Shown in pieces: positions 1-11,455 of a stretch of 64,000 nt of DNA. Every line of letters starts with the position of its first letter. Within the stretch, counting starts at the first letter, position 1. The position numbers and the translations under genes are program-made. The stretch covers positions 27,864,173 to 27,928,172 of the forward strand of contig OX578279.1 in assembly GCA_951217055.1 (NCBI GenBank), written 5' to 3'. The notes under the pieces were generated by a model that saw only the letters and a list, made by a program, of their open reading frames with translations, was not told the DNA's origin and did not search any database. The DNA is from Gerris lacustris. Lineage: Eukaryota; Arthropoda; Insecta; Hemiptera; Gerridae.

Positions 1-2252
1 GCTTTATTGTTGTACAGTCATATGATATTCTTAGAAGAGTCTTCTAGTATTTCTTCGAAAGTCTTAATAGCATTCTCTTATGCCAAAATATTAATATTGT
101 ATTTGATTTACTTGCAATGTCATTGTGTTATTAATAAGTCTCTTGATCCCTTCATTAGGGTCTGCAATTCTTTAGTTTATATTTATTGCTTATTTTATTG
201 TGTTTATATTATTTAAATCATGGTACTTTGTTCGAATCTATTATTTATTAAACATTATAGCCTAAAGGAATTTTATTTTTATAAAATAATGCTTTTATAA
301 ATCACATTTGTTATCACCTGTAGGCGATTTTCAACCTAGTAAGTCTTTTGAATATTTCAGAACCAAATTTAGAGCAATTCTTCATTTCACCGCATAGATT
401 ATAAACCACAAATAACTATTAATCAGTAACAAGAAATCGTCTTTCCCTGTAGGGATACAAGCTTGGAATATTTAAAAGGATTTAAGGCATTTTCCCGATT
501 ATTCCAGTGTTTCGCTACTACAAAATGAAGAGTATGAAATAGGTTAGGTAAAGAATTATGAGGTAGCAAGCGTTTTACTTGCAACATTCTAAGAAGATGG
601 GAGCCTTATGATAGAATCTAACTCCGGGGGCTTCTCTTGCATATTAAATATTAATGTTTAACCTTAGCCCGAGTGGTTTCCTTCAAGTACATGCCCTGAT
701 ATTCTGTGTAAAACACTTTGTGATCAGATTAGCAATATGGGTTTAGTTCCTTGTCTTCACCACCTCTTCACTATCCAGAACAATAATTGAAATATTGAAC
801 CATTAATACATTAAGAGTAAGTTGAAGTTAATTTTAATCAGGTTGCATCCATATATTTTTTTCTTCCTAAAACTTTTTTTGTATGAAATCTGTTTTTTAT
901 AATGTTAAAAAAACTGCGTTTATTTGACTATTTTGCGTAAAACATAAATTGTTATTAGCTATATCGATAATTGTATTTGAGTGACCTCTAACTGCATCCC
1001 GTACTTCGCTATGGACTGTGTTACTTTTAATGTATCCTTGTAATTTGATAGGTTTATAAACCACTCCAAAAGGTCGATTGGAAATCTCTTTTACTAAAGT
1101 TGTTAATGCCATAAGAGAAAGTTAAATTCTAATTTAGAGGTCACAGATCCAATGGTTCCAGAAATATTGTGAAAAGTCTTCTAGTCATTTAGTGGTATTT
1201 GGATTTATTTAATTTAATAAATATAAACACTATTTAAATATTAGGTACTTCTTTATTGGTCTAAATCACAAGTACATTTAAAACTTTACCATACCAGTTT
1301 CAGCATGTTTGCTATCTTCAGTGGTTAAGTACAAACTGAGTTAGTACATTTAAAAAGTGTTTTTAGCCGATGATGAACAAATAAAATTAACATTTTTGCT
1401 ACATGGTGAGTGAGAAAATCATTTTCAGGCCCAAAACGAGGACGATATATGCAGAAATTTAGAGCGAATATTAACGTTTTTCAATTAACGCCGAAACAAA
1501 GGACTGGATGTTTTAAGAGAAATTTTTATGTTAAATGCAAGCGAAATCGCAAAACAAAAACAAATACAACATTTTAGAGCCACCTCTGACAGGATCTGGA
1601 CATCAGGAGCCACCTCTGACGCGTCTAATTCAGACTCTTTTACAAGCTTTTATTTAGCTTGCTCAAATCTTGCAACTGAATTTTAAAGCAGATATCCTTA
1701 ACTGATTGAATTGAAATTTTGCATACATGTTTAGTTTGGATGGCAATGCATGGTTAGCTTAGTGACGTCATTCTAAATCCAATATGGCGGGTAGCCCAAG
1801 ATGGTGGACTAGTTATTTTTTAGCAAGCCCATGATATGGGTATCAAATGATAAGGTTTACTGAGAAGAATACGAATAAAAGCTTGTTTTTAAATATTTTT
1901 TTTATATAATCAACTTATTTTAATTATAATACTTCTTTTATTGTCATATCTGTGCATGAATGTACATGCTATGTACTTATATGTGTCTAAGAGATTTTTA
2001 AGAATTATGTATTTCAACCAATTGCGAATAAATTATTTTTATGTGTGAGTAAAATTAACCTAAAATGAAAAAGAAGTAGGAAGGAGAATTTGCGCTTAGC
2101 TTGGAAGAAGTATTGGGTTATGAAATTTATTATGAAGAACCCTTGCATTAATTTAAAAAAAGAAGGGTCAGGTATTCAATACTTGTATCCTACCATGTCT
2201 TATTTACGGCTCTCAGACCTGGAACCTAACCAAAAATATTCTATATTGACTA
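1..2252. other. AT-rich non-coding stretch, no gene seen
   Basis: No open frame here looks like a protein. Two small structures are visible. Near 1298-1321 (minus strand) lies a CTGAAGA-stem-GAAA string, listed separately. At 1576-1620 the 15-mer GAGCCACCTCTGAC with one flanking base occurs twice at a 30-base period. The 1680-1900 part, with phrases such as GAAATTTTGCATACATG, reads like old dispersed repeat rather than unique DNA. Confidence 0.6.
1298..1321 (-). repeat. CTGAAGA-stem-GAAA motif (hammerhead-like)
   Basis: On the minus strand CTGAAGA is followed by T, an AGC/GCT stem with a short loop, and then GAAAC. The same layout recurs near 8.5, 43.3 and 55.0 kb. It resembles the conserved core of hammerhead ribozymes, but there is one unpaired base before stem II, so activity is doubtful. 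It may simply mark the terminal part of an old dispersed element. Confidence 0.35.
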
Positions 2253-2610
2253 GAAGTGACACAAAGAGCAATGGAAAGGTCCATAAAGGTGTAAGATTAA
2301 AAGATATAATAAAAGGTAGCACCTTAAGACAGGAGACCGGGGTTATGGATGTAGTCCAAACAGTGAAAATGTTAAAATAGAATTTGGCCGGCCACTTGGC
2401 AAGATTAAAAGATGTAAGGTGGACCAAAGAGGCAACACTGAGGACATCATACTTAGGGAAAAGAAAGCAGGGGCGACAGAAAAAAAGATGGGAAGATGAC
2501 ATACGGCAAAAAGTAGGACTTGCTTGGTATAAGACAGTAACGAACCGTAAAGATTGGAATAAATTGGGAGAGGCCTTCGCTCAAACTGGGACTTGTTCTA
2601 ACAACTGGAA
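2253..2610 (+). pseudogene. LINE reverse-transcriptase C-terminal tail, decayed
   Basis: The translation matches the region after the reverse-transcriptase domain of RTE-like non-LTR retrotransposons. Landmarks in order are TQRAMERS, then RLKDII and TGVMDVVQTVKMLK, then AGHLARLKDVRW, then RQKKRWEDDIRQKVG and W-K-LGEAFAQTGT. The copy is dead: a frameshift lies near 2287, and a stop (TAG, 2378-2380) sits where the family has tryptophan (TGG) just before NLAGHLAR. Everything upstream (endonuclease and RT core) is missing, as expected of a 5'-truncated LINE. A second decayed tail of the same protein family lies at the right edge of the window. Clade assignment within LINEs is tentative. Confidence 0.8.
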
Positions 2611-2859
2611 ATACACACAACAATTTTTTTTTATAGTCTTGGTAGTATGTAACAAGTTTAGTATATTTTGCGGTTAATATGTTAAATTTAGTTTTTTATT
2701 TTTATACAAACTTTACTTGTGTTTGAACCAATAATGAGGCTTATTTATTTATTTAAAATTAACCCATATATTTATTTTAATGGTGAAAATCAAACTTGTA
2801 ATTTTATTGAAGGGCGTCTGAAATCGATGTTATTTTTTTATTTACCAAAAAGGTTCTCA

Positions 2860-3025
2860 ACATTGGGGTTCGCCTTATATTCGGTGCAATTACGGTATAA
2901 TACCGGGTCACACGATTCGGCAGGCCTGGCAGTCCGTTATAACAGTGCGCCTGGAGGCCTGCCATTATAAACCCACTCACGATGTGTGACAAGACTTGTC
3001 ACCGGTTCGTGCGTCCGGTATACAT
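2860..3025. other. GC-richer patch with two hairpins
   Basis: This patch is clearly richer in G and C than its surroundings. It contains a 9-bp stem (GGCAGGCCT paired with AGGCCTGCC, about 2920-2967) and a near-perfect palindrome, GTGACAAG-A-CTTGTCAC, at 2986-3002. No coding sequence is recognised. It may be the remnant of a foldback or DNA element. Confidence 0.45.
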
Positions 3026-3770
3026 AATTAGTTATAAGGTCAATCAAAATTACCCTTCGTGATAATTGATCCAAAAAAGTCGTATCGTTTTGTGATCGTT
3101 ATGCTATACTTGGTGTTTGGCGTTTTTTGCAATCCCTAATTTTTGTGGTGTAAGAGGACGACTAAATAAGTAAATCAGCAATAAGAGAGATAAATATAGA
3201 GGTAAATTAATAAAACTTGCAGTTAGAGTGGAGGATTGTTGGATGAATGGAAACTCTTCTTATGTATTGCTTACATAAATGCAGATTTTGAATTTTGGAG
3301 AAGTGTTAATATATTTCCATCTCGAAAATCTGGCCATCGTTGTAAGTGTAGAGAATTATGAGAATGGTTAGAGAGGAAGTAATGATTTAGGGTTATGGGA
3401 GCTCTCCTATTATACTATGACGGCAGATTTTACAGTTTGGGATGGTGATAAAAGGTAATAAACAATCCATGTGTGCTATTTTTGTATTTAGCTAGAATTA
3501 TAAGGAAATGGAAGGAAGGATTTTTTATTGCACTACAAAATGTGAACTTAAAAGTGTTATGTAATAATAAAAATGACTAAACTACCAAAAAGGCATTCGA
3601 TTGGAAGCAAATAAAAAGGGGCCATATTAGTAATTGGTCTACTTTTATTGTTGTAGATAATAATAATAATCAAAGGAGGATGGAGAGGAGGATACTAAGA
3701 ATAAGGGAAGAGATAATTTTGAATGAAAGTAGAGTTACTTATGGGCTATACAAACTTAATAATTCAGTAC

Positions 3771-3833
3771 CATGTGTATTTAAATATGTAATGACAGAAA
3801 AAAATTACAAATATAATTGCACTTTGTTCTGCT
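3771..3833 (+). repeat. 63-bp direct copy of a segment of the 3.9-5.5 kb palindrome
   Basis: These 63 bases, beginning CATGTGTATTTAAATATG and ending TTTGTTCTGCT, are repeated at 4103-4165 inside the left arm of the large inverted repeat. A third copy lies inverted in the right arm (about 5205-5267). This outside copy sits 18 bp left of the arm. It could be a leftover of a longer element or the trace of a slippage or gene-conversion event. Confidence 0.85.
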
Positions 3834-3851
3834 AAACTGCTATAACTTTGT

Positions 3852-5518
3852 TATACATAAATATAAATTGTCAACATTATTTTCATAAAAAATGGAGAGG
3901 AATTATTATCAAAGGTGAGACAATAAATTCTTGAAGCTACGGTGAATTAATTCTAAAAACAGATGATCGATATTACTCGTTCTCTACTTCATCGTTCTCA
4001 TGTACATAACATCTATCTATCTCTACTTTCTCAAATAACATTATCCAGCAATTAGGCTCAAATTGCCTGCACAGACCAAAGGCCACACATGACATTTGTG
4101 AGCATGTGTATTTAAATATGTAATGACAGAAAAAAATTACAAATATAATTGCACTTTGTTCTGCTCGTTATCTAGTTTATTTTTTTAAACACATAAATGG
4201 TCAATGTGTACCACTTGAGCTACACGTACAACATCTAGCTGACAACTAAACTCATCCACATTTTGGCAAACATAATAACACTTAGGAAAGTGACCGAGTT
4301 GTCTGCTGGAGTTATTCAGTTTTACGCACCCAAAATTTGTTTGGCAAAGGAGGTATATAAATTTAGTTAATTACACAAACCCACAAAAAATAAATTGCCC
4401 AGTGTTAGATCCGGTGATATCACTGGCCAGAACAGTAGTGCTAGATCTGCTGTTCTAATTCAATCTATCCGCCGTCGAAGAAGTGTGGTACAAGAATTAT
4501 TCATATTCATTGAGGTACACTCATATAACTAAGGCATACACCGGGGATATAGGGACTATTATTGTATCTTTACTTACTCTTAAGGTTTACTTACATATTG
4601 GTAAAGCTTAAATTACCATTATTAAATTCAAGTAAATTTTTTAAGAAGCGGTTATATGAGAAGTTATATGAGTGTACCTCAATGAATATGAATAATTCCT
4701 GTACCAATGTCTCTATTGTTTTCACACAGGGTGATTTTATATAAGTAATGTAATTTGTAATAGTATCTTTCAAGTAAAAAAGACAGGAAATTTTAAAGAT
4801 AGTTACATTAGTTCAGCTCATGATCAAGTTTAAAATCTGAGAGTAGTATTTTTTCTTTATTAGATTGGCGTTATGTCATTGCAACACTTCTTCGACGGCG
4901 GATAGATTGAATTAGAACAGCAGATCTAGCACTACTGTTCTGGCCAGTGATATCACCGGATCTAACACTGGGCAATTTATTTTTTGTGGGTTTATGTAAT
5001 TAACTAAATTTATATACCTCCTTTGCCAAACAAATTTTAGGTGCGTAAAACTGAATAACTCCAGCAGACAACTCGGTCACTTTACTAAGTGTTATTATGT
5101 TTGCCAAAATGTGGATGAGTTTAGTTGTCAGCTAGATGTTGTACGTGTAGCTCAAGTGGTACACATTGAACATTTATGTGTTTAAAAAAATAAACTAGAT
5201 AACGAGCAGAACAAAGTGCAATTATATTTGTAATTTTTTTCTGTCATTACATATTTAAATACACATGCTCACAAATGTCATGTGTGGCCTTTGGTCTGTG
5301 CAGGCAATTTGAGCCTAATTGCTGGATAATGTTATTTGAGAAAGTAGAGATAGATAGATGTTATGTACATGAGAACGATGAAGTAGAGAACGAGTAATAT
5401 CGATCATCTGTTTTTAGAATTAATTCACCGTAGCTTCAAGAATTTATTGTCTCACCTTTGATAATAATTCCTCTCCATTTTTTATGAAAATAATGTTGAC
5501 AATTTATATTTATGTATA
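3852..5518. repeat. Giant inverted repeat, 635-bp arms and 397-bp spacer
   Basis: The left arm (3852-4486) and right arm (4884-5518) are reverse complements with only scattered mismatches over 635 bp each. The innermost pairing is CCGTCGAAGAAGTGT against ACACTTCTTCGACGG. The spacer (4487-4883) holds a second inverted repeat of about 43 bp (4487-4530 against 4661-4705, around ATTCATTGAGGTACACTCAT). This second repeat is off-centre, so the structure is not one simple fold. I see no transposase or other long open frame, and no clear target-site duplication. It is either a foldback-type element or a head-to-head insertion pair. Transcription would give a long double-stranded hairpin. Confidence 0.9.
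4487..4705. repeat. Inner inverted repeat in the spacer
   Basis: Bases 4487-4530 pair with 4661-4705 (GAATTATTCATATTCATTG / CAATGAATATGAATAATTC and flanks). The left arm abuts the left outer arm, while the right arm is about 180 bp from the right outer arm. The asymmetry implies a secondary insertion, or a deletion of one side. Confidence 0.85.
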
Positions 5519-6383
5519 TGTATATTTGTATGGATAGTATTTAATTCAAAATTTTATTTTCTGTTACTACTTTATTATTTTTAACGAGATCCAAAAGAAT
5601 AATATAAACTTTTAATACTTATAGATTTATATGTTTTAGATGACAACTACAGATAAGGAGTTTACCTTTTATTATTTTATAAAATCCTAATAAAATATTT
5701 GAATACTGCAAATCATAAAATATACCCTTTTTTTCATATTTTCATATTTTTTATGATTGATAAAAAGAATTATGGAATTGTATAGTAATAATATAGTTGA
5801 AAATCAATAATGCAAATAAAGCTTTAGAATAAGAAATCTAAACATTTTTGGTACCTATATCTGAACTATAATATAAATTATGCAATGGCAAACAAAATAT
5901 CGTAAATATCGGAGCAATATAGCTGAATTGCTTTGAAAATGCAGTTTATTCTTATCCTTTTTATACGTTAACTAGACTAAAGCACATAAACACTCTACCA
6001 ATTTTCTCGGATGTCAATTCCTTTTATCGGGTTGTTCTCGCAGATACCTCCGTTTATATAATAAATTGAGGAGCTGCTGAAACTTCTACTTCTCTCTAAA
6101 CCCACATTTCTATAGTAATTTTCTTTATTTTTTTTCAATTTTACCAAAACGATTGTTATGTCAAACATTTGGCTGACTTTGACCCTCCGCGAATTTGTTT
6201 TTACCCAAAACGCTTGTTTTATTTTAACTATATTCAGTAATGTTTAGTTAGTTTGATATTTATTTTTAGACATGCAAACTAAAACAGTTTAAAGGACTAA
6301 ACATTAGCTCTTTAATGAAGGAAAGGTTTAAGTTATACCAGATACTGTTCATTCTAGTTTAAGGTTCTATTTGTAGTGAAAAT
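5519..6383. other. AT-rich non-coding stretch
   Basis: I see no gene, palindrome or recognised repeat here beyond short A or T runs. Confidence 0.55.
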
Positions 6384-6600
6384 AATCCGGCAATTAGTGT
6401 GGCACATGGCTTCCTCGCGTCCTATTATTATTGGACGAATGGTCAAATGAGATTCGGAGCTGTTTCGATTCCCAGGGGTCACACTTATTTTTAAGCAATT
6501 ATTATTTGGTTTAAATAATAAAAAACTAGGTTTTGAGCCAGTGACTAGGTATCAACTAGGCATCATGGCTCTTAATTTTATATTAAGACGATTTAAAGAT
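6384..6600 (-). repeat. hpA family, 3' end fragment
   Basis: The left end reads as the reverse complement of the hpA 3' terminus: ATTAGTGTGGCACAT, then GCTTCCTCGCGTCCTAT. The continuing body contains TTTCGATTCCCAGGGGTCAC, which matches the divergent copy at 35.7 kb. The hairpin end of the family is absent, so this is a truncated old copy. Confidence 0.65.
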
Positions 6601-6718
6601 TAAACTTTTTAATGATTTTTTAACAACTAGGACCTCTAATAAGGTTTGAAAAAGTCCCAAAATTAGGGATGAAATATCACCTTTTAATCAATTAAAAATG
6701 AGTCATTATATTTACCCC

Positions 6719-6770
6719 GATAGACATGAAGGATTTAATTAATTTCATTTTCTTTTTACCGAAATGGTTG

Positions 6771-6806
<36 letters not shown>

Positions 6807-7733
6807 TGGTGGCAGAACTTAATAACCAGTGTAGGTGCATCGAGTACACTTTCAGGAAAACTTCCTCATTTACTTACCTTTCAAAAAATATTCATAACTT
6901 TACCCATTTATTTGTCCATATTTTGAGTAATAACCGACGGAAGGTAGAAAAATTATTGTGAATTTCAGTAAAATACGCACCATACAGCAATCTATTTTCA
7001 TGCAATCGCCCACAAGGGGCAACCAACCACTTTGTCCCCAGGCCACCCAACTTCAGCATTTCAAATTGGAGTGTATATTTTTGATAGCATATTTTGATTC
7101 TACGGTGAAAAATAATAAACTTTTACTTGAACTATTTTTTCTATTTGCAATATTTTGCCCCCTATAGGGGGTAAATATTTTGCCCCCTATAGGGGGTAAA
7201 ATATTGCATATAGAAAAAATAGTTCAAGTAAAAGTTTATTATTTTCACCGTAGAATCAAAATATGATATCAAAAATACACACTCTAATTTGAAAATTAAA
7301 GTTGGGTGACCTGGGGGCAAAGTGGGTGGTTGCCCCTAGTGGGCGATTGCATGAAAACAAACTTCCCTTTGCATGGTATAGATCCCCCAAGTTTCATTAA
7401 TTTATCTCACACCGTTCAAAAGTTAAGAGGAGGGGAGACTTTAGGACCACCCTGTAGATTGCTGTATGGTACGTATTTTACTGAAATTCACAATCATTTT
7501 TCTAACTTTCGTCGGTTATTACTCAAAATATGGACAAATAAATGGGTAAAGTTATGAATACTTTTTGAAAGGTAAGTCAATGATGAAGTTTTCCTGAAAG
7601 TGTACTCGATGCACCTACACTGGTTATTAAGTTCTGCAACCACCAAAAAAAATAAAACAATAAAAAAATGCTCAATCATTTCGATAAAAAGAAAATGAAA
7701 TTAATTAAATTAATTAAATCCTTCATGTCTATC
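6719..7733. repeat. Giant near-spacerless palindrome (about 1 kb)
   Basis: The left arm (6719-7176) and right arm (7178-7733) are reverse complements centred on position 7177. The centre carries two copies of the perfect 14-mer palindrome CCCCCTATAGGGGG (7158-7171 and 7183-7196). The right arm holds 97 extra bases (7358-7454) absent from the left, so one arm has gained or lost sequence since the arms formed. The left arm also has a 31-base T run (near 6776-6806). There is no coding sequence. Such a short centre is unstable in cloning hosts, so an assembly artefact must be considered. Confidence 0.9.
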
Positions 7734-7926
7734 TCATCCATAGCATTCATATTTTAAGAGCAACAAATCATTTTATGAGACAAGGGCGACACCCCTCGAA
7801 ATTTCGCAAAATTTGACCTAATGGCAGAACGGTTAAGAATTGACCTATGGTATATATGGTGTTTTTTGTTCCATATGAGATGTACTAATGCCCAATAACT
7901 TTTCCAGACTTTATTGCCAGTCACCC

Positions 7927-8165
<239 letters not shown>

Positions 8166-8407
8166 GTACTTACACAGTCTTAAATTTTGCTTTTACTTCA
8201 ATATCAGAGCATTCTTAGTATAAATAATAAATAACACAGTGTATCATTCCTATCCTTTTCTGAAAGTCCTTGTGAAATTGTAAGCTTATAGTTAAAAAAA
8301 AAAAATATTGGCAGGGGAATATGTAAGCGTAATTGTGTTAACGATGATGGTGGGAAAGAGATAAGTATTTTTCATATTCGTAGTGTATTACCCTTTAATC
8401 TAATTTA

Positions 8408-9342
8408 TTCTTCAGTCTTTCTTAGGTCTTTAGGGTATTAATAAATTTTATTGCTACTCCATTTTTGGCTATATTTCACCTCCTTTGAGGCATCTTCAGG
8501 CCTAAAAGAAGATTTTAAATTTATTTATCTACATAATCATTCACATTAACAAATATTTTTATAAACACTTTGTATTATTACTTCAATCCAACATAATTTA
8601 ACATATAAATTTGTGACTTAACTTATACCATAATTATATATAAAACTTTACACTAACCTTTATTTAATCCTTCTATTATATTATAATATACATTTTTCTT
8701 TGAAAAACTAACTACCAGTTATTCAACCGTGCGTCGTGCGTCTACCTACAATTACATTAATTTGTCTGCTAAAATTTGTTTAATATTGAACTATAATTTA
8801 AAAAGTATTTACCTTCTCATTTATTCCAATTTATCTTCTATAGAGAATAGAGAACATATAATAGAGAACAGTGGATCAAGAAATGAGGAAATGTGTAAGT
8901 TACCATGTTTTAGAAGATAAATTGGAATAAATGAGAAGGTAAATACTTTTTAAATTATAGTTCAATATTAAACAAATTTTAGCAGACAAATTAATGTAAT
9001 TGTAGGTAGACGCACGACGCACGGTTGAATAACTGGTAGTTAGTTTTTCAAAGAAAAATGTATATTATAATATAATAGAAGGATTAAATAAAGGTTAGTG
9101 TAAAGTTTTATATATAATTATGGTATAAGTTAAGTCACAAAATTATATGTTAAATTATGTTGGATTGAAGTAATAATACAAAGTGTTTATGAAAATATTT
9201 GTTAATGTGAATGATGATGTAGATAAATAAATTTAAAATCTTCTTTTAGGCCTGGAGCTGCCTCAAAGGAGGTGAAATATAGCCAAAATGGAGTAGCAAT
9301 TAAATTTATTAATACCCTAAAGACCTAAGAAAGACTGAAGAA
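8408..9342. repeat. Giant inverted repeat, ~433-bp arms and 70-bp loop
   Basis: The arms 8408-8840 and 8911-9342 are reverse complements with few differences. The loop (8841-8910) contains two AGAGAACA-like phrases. On the minus strand of the left arm, CTGAAGA (8493-8499) is followed by T, a GCCTC-AAAG-GAGGT stem and GAAA (8474-8477). In the right arm the matching CTGAAGA has become CTGGAGC. This CTGAAGA layout links the element to IR-D-like sequences elsewhere in the window. No open frame or target duplication is clear. Confidence 0.92.
8474..8499 (-). repeat. CTGAAGA-stem-GAAA motif (hammerhead-like)
   Basis: This is the best-formed copy of the motif in the window. It has CTGAAGA, one unpaired T, a five-pair stem (GCCTC with GAGGT, one G-U pair), then GAAATATAGC. 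The GAAATATAGC phrase recurs at 37.6 kb (minus strand), next to an equivalent CCCC-AAA-GGGG stem, which shows the two elements are related. Confidence 0.4.
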
Positions 9343-9715
9343 GAAGTATTTTGTTTCAGTGTAAAAAATTTGTTTTCACTTCTTTCCTTTTTGAATTAAT
9401 TTAAAGATAATGAAATAATTAAAGCATAAATAAATAGGGAGTGCTCAGACCTTACTGAGCCTTCCTGTGTCTTTTAATAATTGTGTCCTAGAGAATTAAC
9501 CCATTGTAGGGTCATTGCAACAAATTATTTCTAGTTCTTCGCCATTATTTTCATTGAAAGCTTGTTTTATTCAATTTTTTCGTTACGTAACTTATTTAAA
9601 AAAAAAAAAAATGAATGTGCATTCGAGTTCTCATTGATAAATTTCAGGTTTTCATTAGTTGTATTGGATATACAACATTCTAATGTTTTTGTATGATGTA
9701 TAGGATTTAAATACA

Positions 9716-10260
9716 GCTTCCGAGCTTACCAAAGGTAACGGAAGCTATTTGATGTCTCCGAATTCAAAAATCCAAGACAGAAATTCGTCTAAGACACCAG
9801 GGAACATTATTGGTTCCGTGTCTGGCTGTCTGTTCAATTTTTGCGGACCAACATATCTTAAAAAACTAATTGCTAGATTGTGATGAAATTTGGATGGTAG
9901 ATCATAAAATTGTCTATTGTTGATCCCGTAGAAGTTTCAACCTTCGGCGCCCATTTGTTTCTCTTTCACATGCGCACACATCCATTTATTTACACCTATA
10001 TCTCCAAAAGTTCTTATCTAATTTTTAAGTAATTTAGATGCGGTTTGTGGATTGTAGTCTGTCCTTCATCTGCCTGCGCACATAAAATATTGCTATTTTG
10101 ATCATTTTATTTATGTAAAAAATCAAATTAAATTTGACTGATTTACAAAAGAGGGGGAAAATTAAATATATATCACAATATTGGGTTGTAAACTCATAAA
10201 AATATGCTCCCTAGGACGTTTGCCCTCGTTCAAACCGTTCAGTAGGTGAATTAAGTTTGC
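9716..10260 (+). repeat. hpA family, divergent copy
   Basis: It starts with the family hairpin: GCTTCCG, then TTACC-AAA-GGTAA, then CGGAAGC. It continues with the CCAAGACAGAAAT and GGTTCCGTGTCTG phrases shared with better copies. After about 9880 it follows a divergent branch that includes CATGCGCACACATCC, also seen near 35.5 and 63.7 kb. No 3' end of the family is visible. Confidence 0.7.
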
Positions 10261-10934
10261 ATGCAGTATTTGAAGGTTGATATTCGAAAATTTAAATCAA
10301 TTTAACATTTCTTTTAATTGATCATTAATCCCTGAACGTATTTTATTCTCAATAATTCTTTTCTGTTTTTCCGCCGTATGTTGGAGCTGCATTGATAAAA
10401 AAGAGGTCTAAAATGTTCTAGTTAGAAGATAGGTCATTCAAGATCAATTATCCTTTTGAAACTAGTTCATCCCCTTTACCTAGAATTTCCCTTTAAATTC
10501 AATTAAAGGCTCTCAGGGACTTGATAATTGGCGCTTGACATACCTTGCTACTGACCTTTTCCCTTTTTTATTTCAGCTTTTTGATTCAGATTAACATATT
10601 TTGATCAATCGAGATTATGTGCAACTCTTTTTGGGCATCCCTCAATAAATTTAAGAGAAAACAACATTTTTTGCAATAGTTTTTTTTCATCCCATTATTT
10701 TTTATTAATCATAAAAAAAGTAATTCTATATTTTCACATACTACAAAACTTCAATATTGCTTTGTACGTTTTCGTCTTTTAACTTAATTATTTTTAAGCC
10801 TCCTGAATAATATGCAAGACTTAAGTATACTCTTATAATTACACCTATATACAATTTAAATTAATTTTTAAACAGGTCTAAATTTGATTTATTCCTATGC
10901 ATATTAATTATTTATATTTTATAAAACTAATTTT

Positions 10935-11180
10935 GCTTCCGGGCTTACGAAAGTATTGAGTTCACGTACTCCGTTTTCAGACGTCAAGAAAAATGATTGG
11001 TCTCGTGTCTGTCATTTAACTTTTAAAATATTGTTTTCATCCAAAAATGTTTGCCAACTAACATTTTTTAAAAACGGCTCATCTGATTTGATAAAATTTG
11101 GATTGTTGGTCATAATTAGCCCATTGTTGGTCCTATGTTTAATCTTCTGCGTCTGTTATTTTGTCTTCCATACGCTCAAA
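10935..11180 (+). repeat. hpA family, 5' fragment
   Basis: The copy begins GCTTCCGGGCTTACGAAAG, a damaged version of the terminal hairpin. It carries the family phrases GGTCTCGTGTCTGTCATT and TCTGATTTGATAAAATTTGG. The 3' part is missing. Confidence 0.65.
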
Positions 11181-11234
11181 TAATAATAAAAAAACTTCTT
11201 GCATACGAGTCTGCAAGACAGTGAGACATTTCAT

Positions 11235-11345
11235 GTAACGCTTTTTGGTGTCGTTTTTTGGTAATGCTTGTGTAACGCTTTTTTATGTCGTTTTTCGGTT
11301 ACACTTTTTGGTGTCGTTTTTTTATAACGCTTTTCGAGTTTTTGT
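11235..11345 (+). repeat. Short tandem repeat, GTAACGCTTTTTGGTGTCG unit
   Basis: About three to four degenerate copies of a ~35-base unit (GTAACGCTTTTTGGTGTCG followed by T-rich sequence) lie in tandem. The same unit and its right flank (TTTTCGAGTTT...AAGACATGAAAATGTC) return at 12412-12490. The ~1.05 kb between, which includes an hpA copy and a GC-rich patch, may therefore have been inserted or duplicated. Confidence 0.75.
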
Positions 11346-11455
11346 GCTAAAGTAAAGACATGAAAATGTCAAAAAATTCGAGCGTGCAGATTCTTGCGTT
11401 TGTAAATTAGGATTTAAATCGAACATATGTTGTGCACGAAGAAAGAAAGTATTTT

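Noticed and set aside
6726..6961. Two overlapping frames through a poly-T run
   Set aside because: They are poly-Phe from the homopolymer within the 6.7-7.7 kb palindrome; the mirrored frame 7494-7679 is the other arm.
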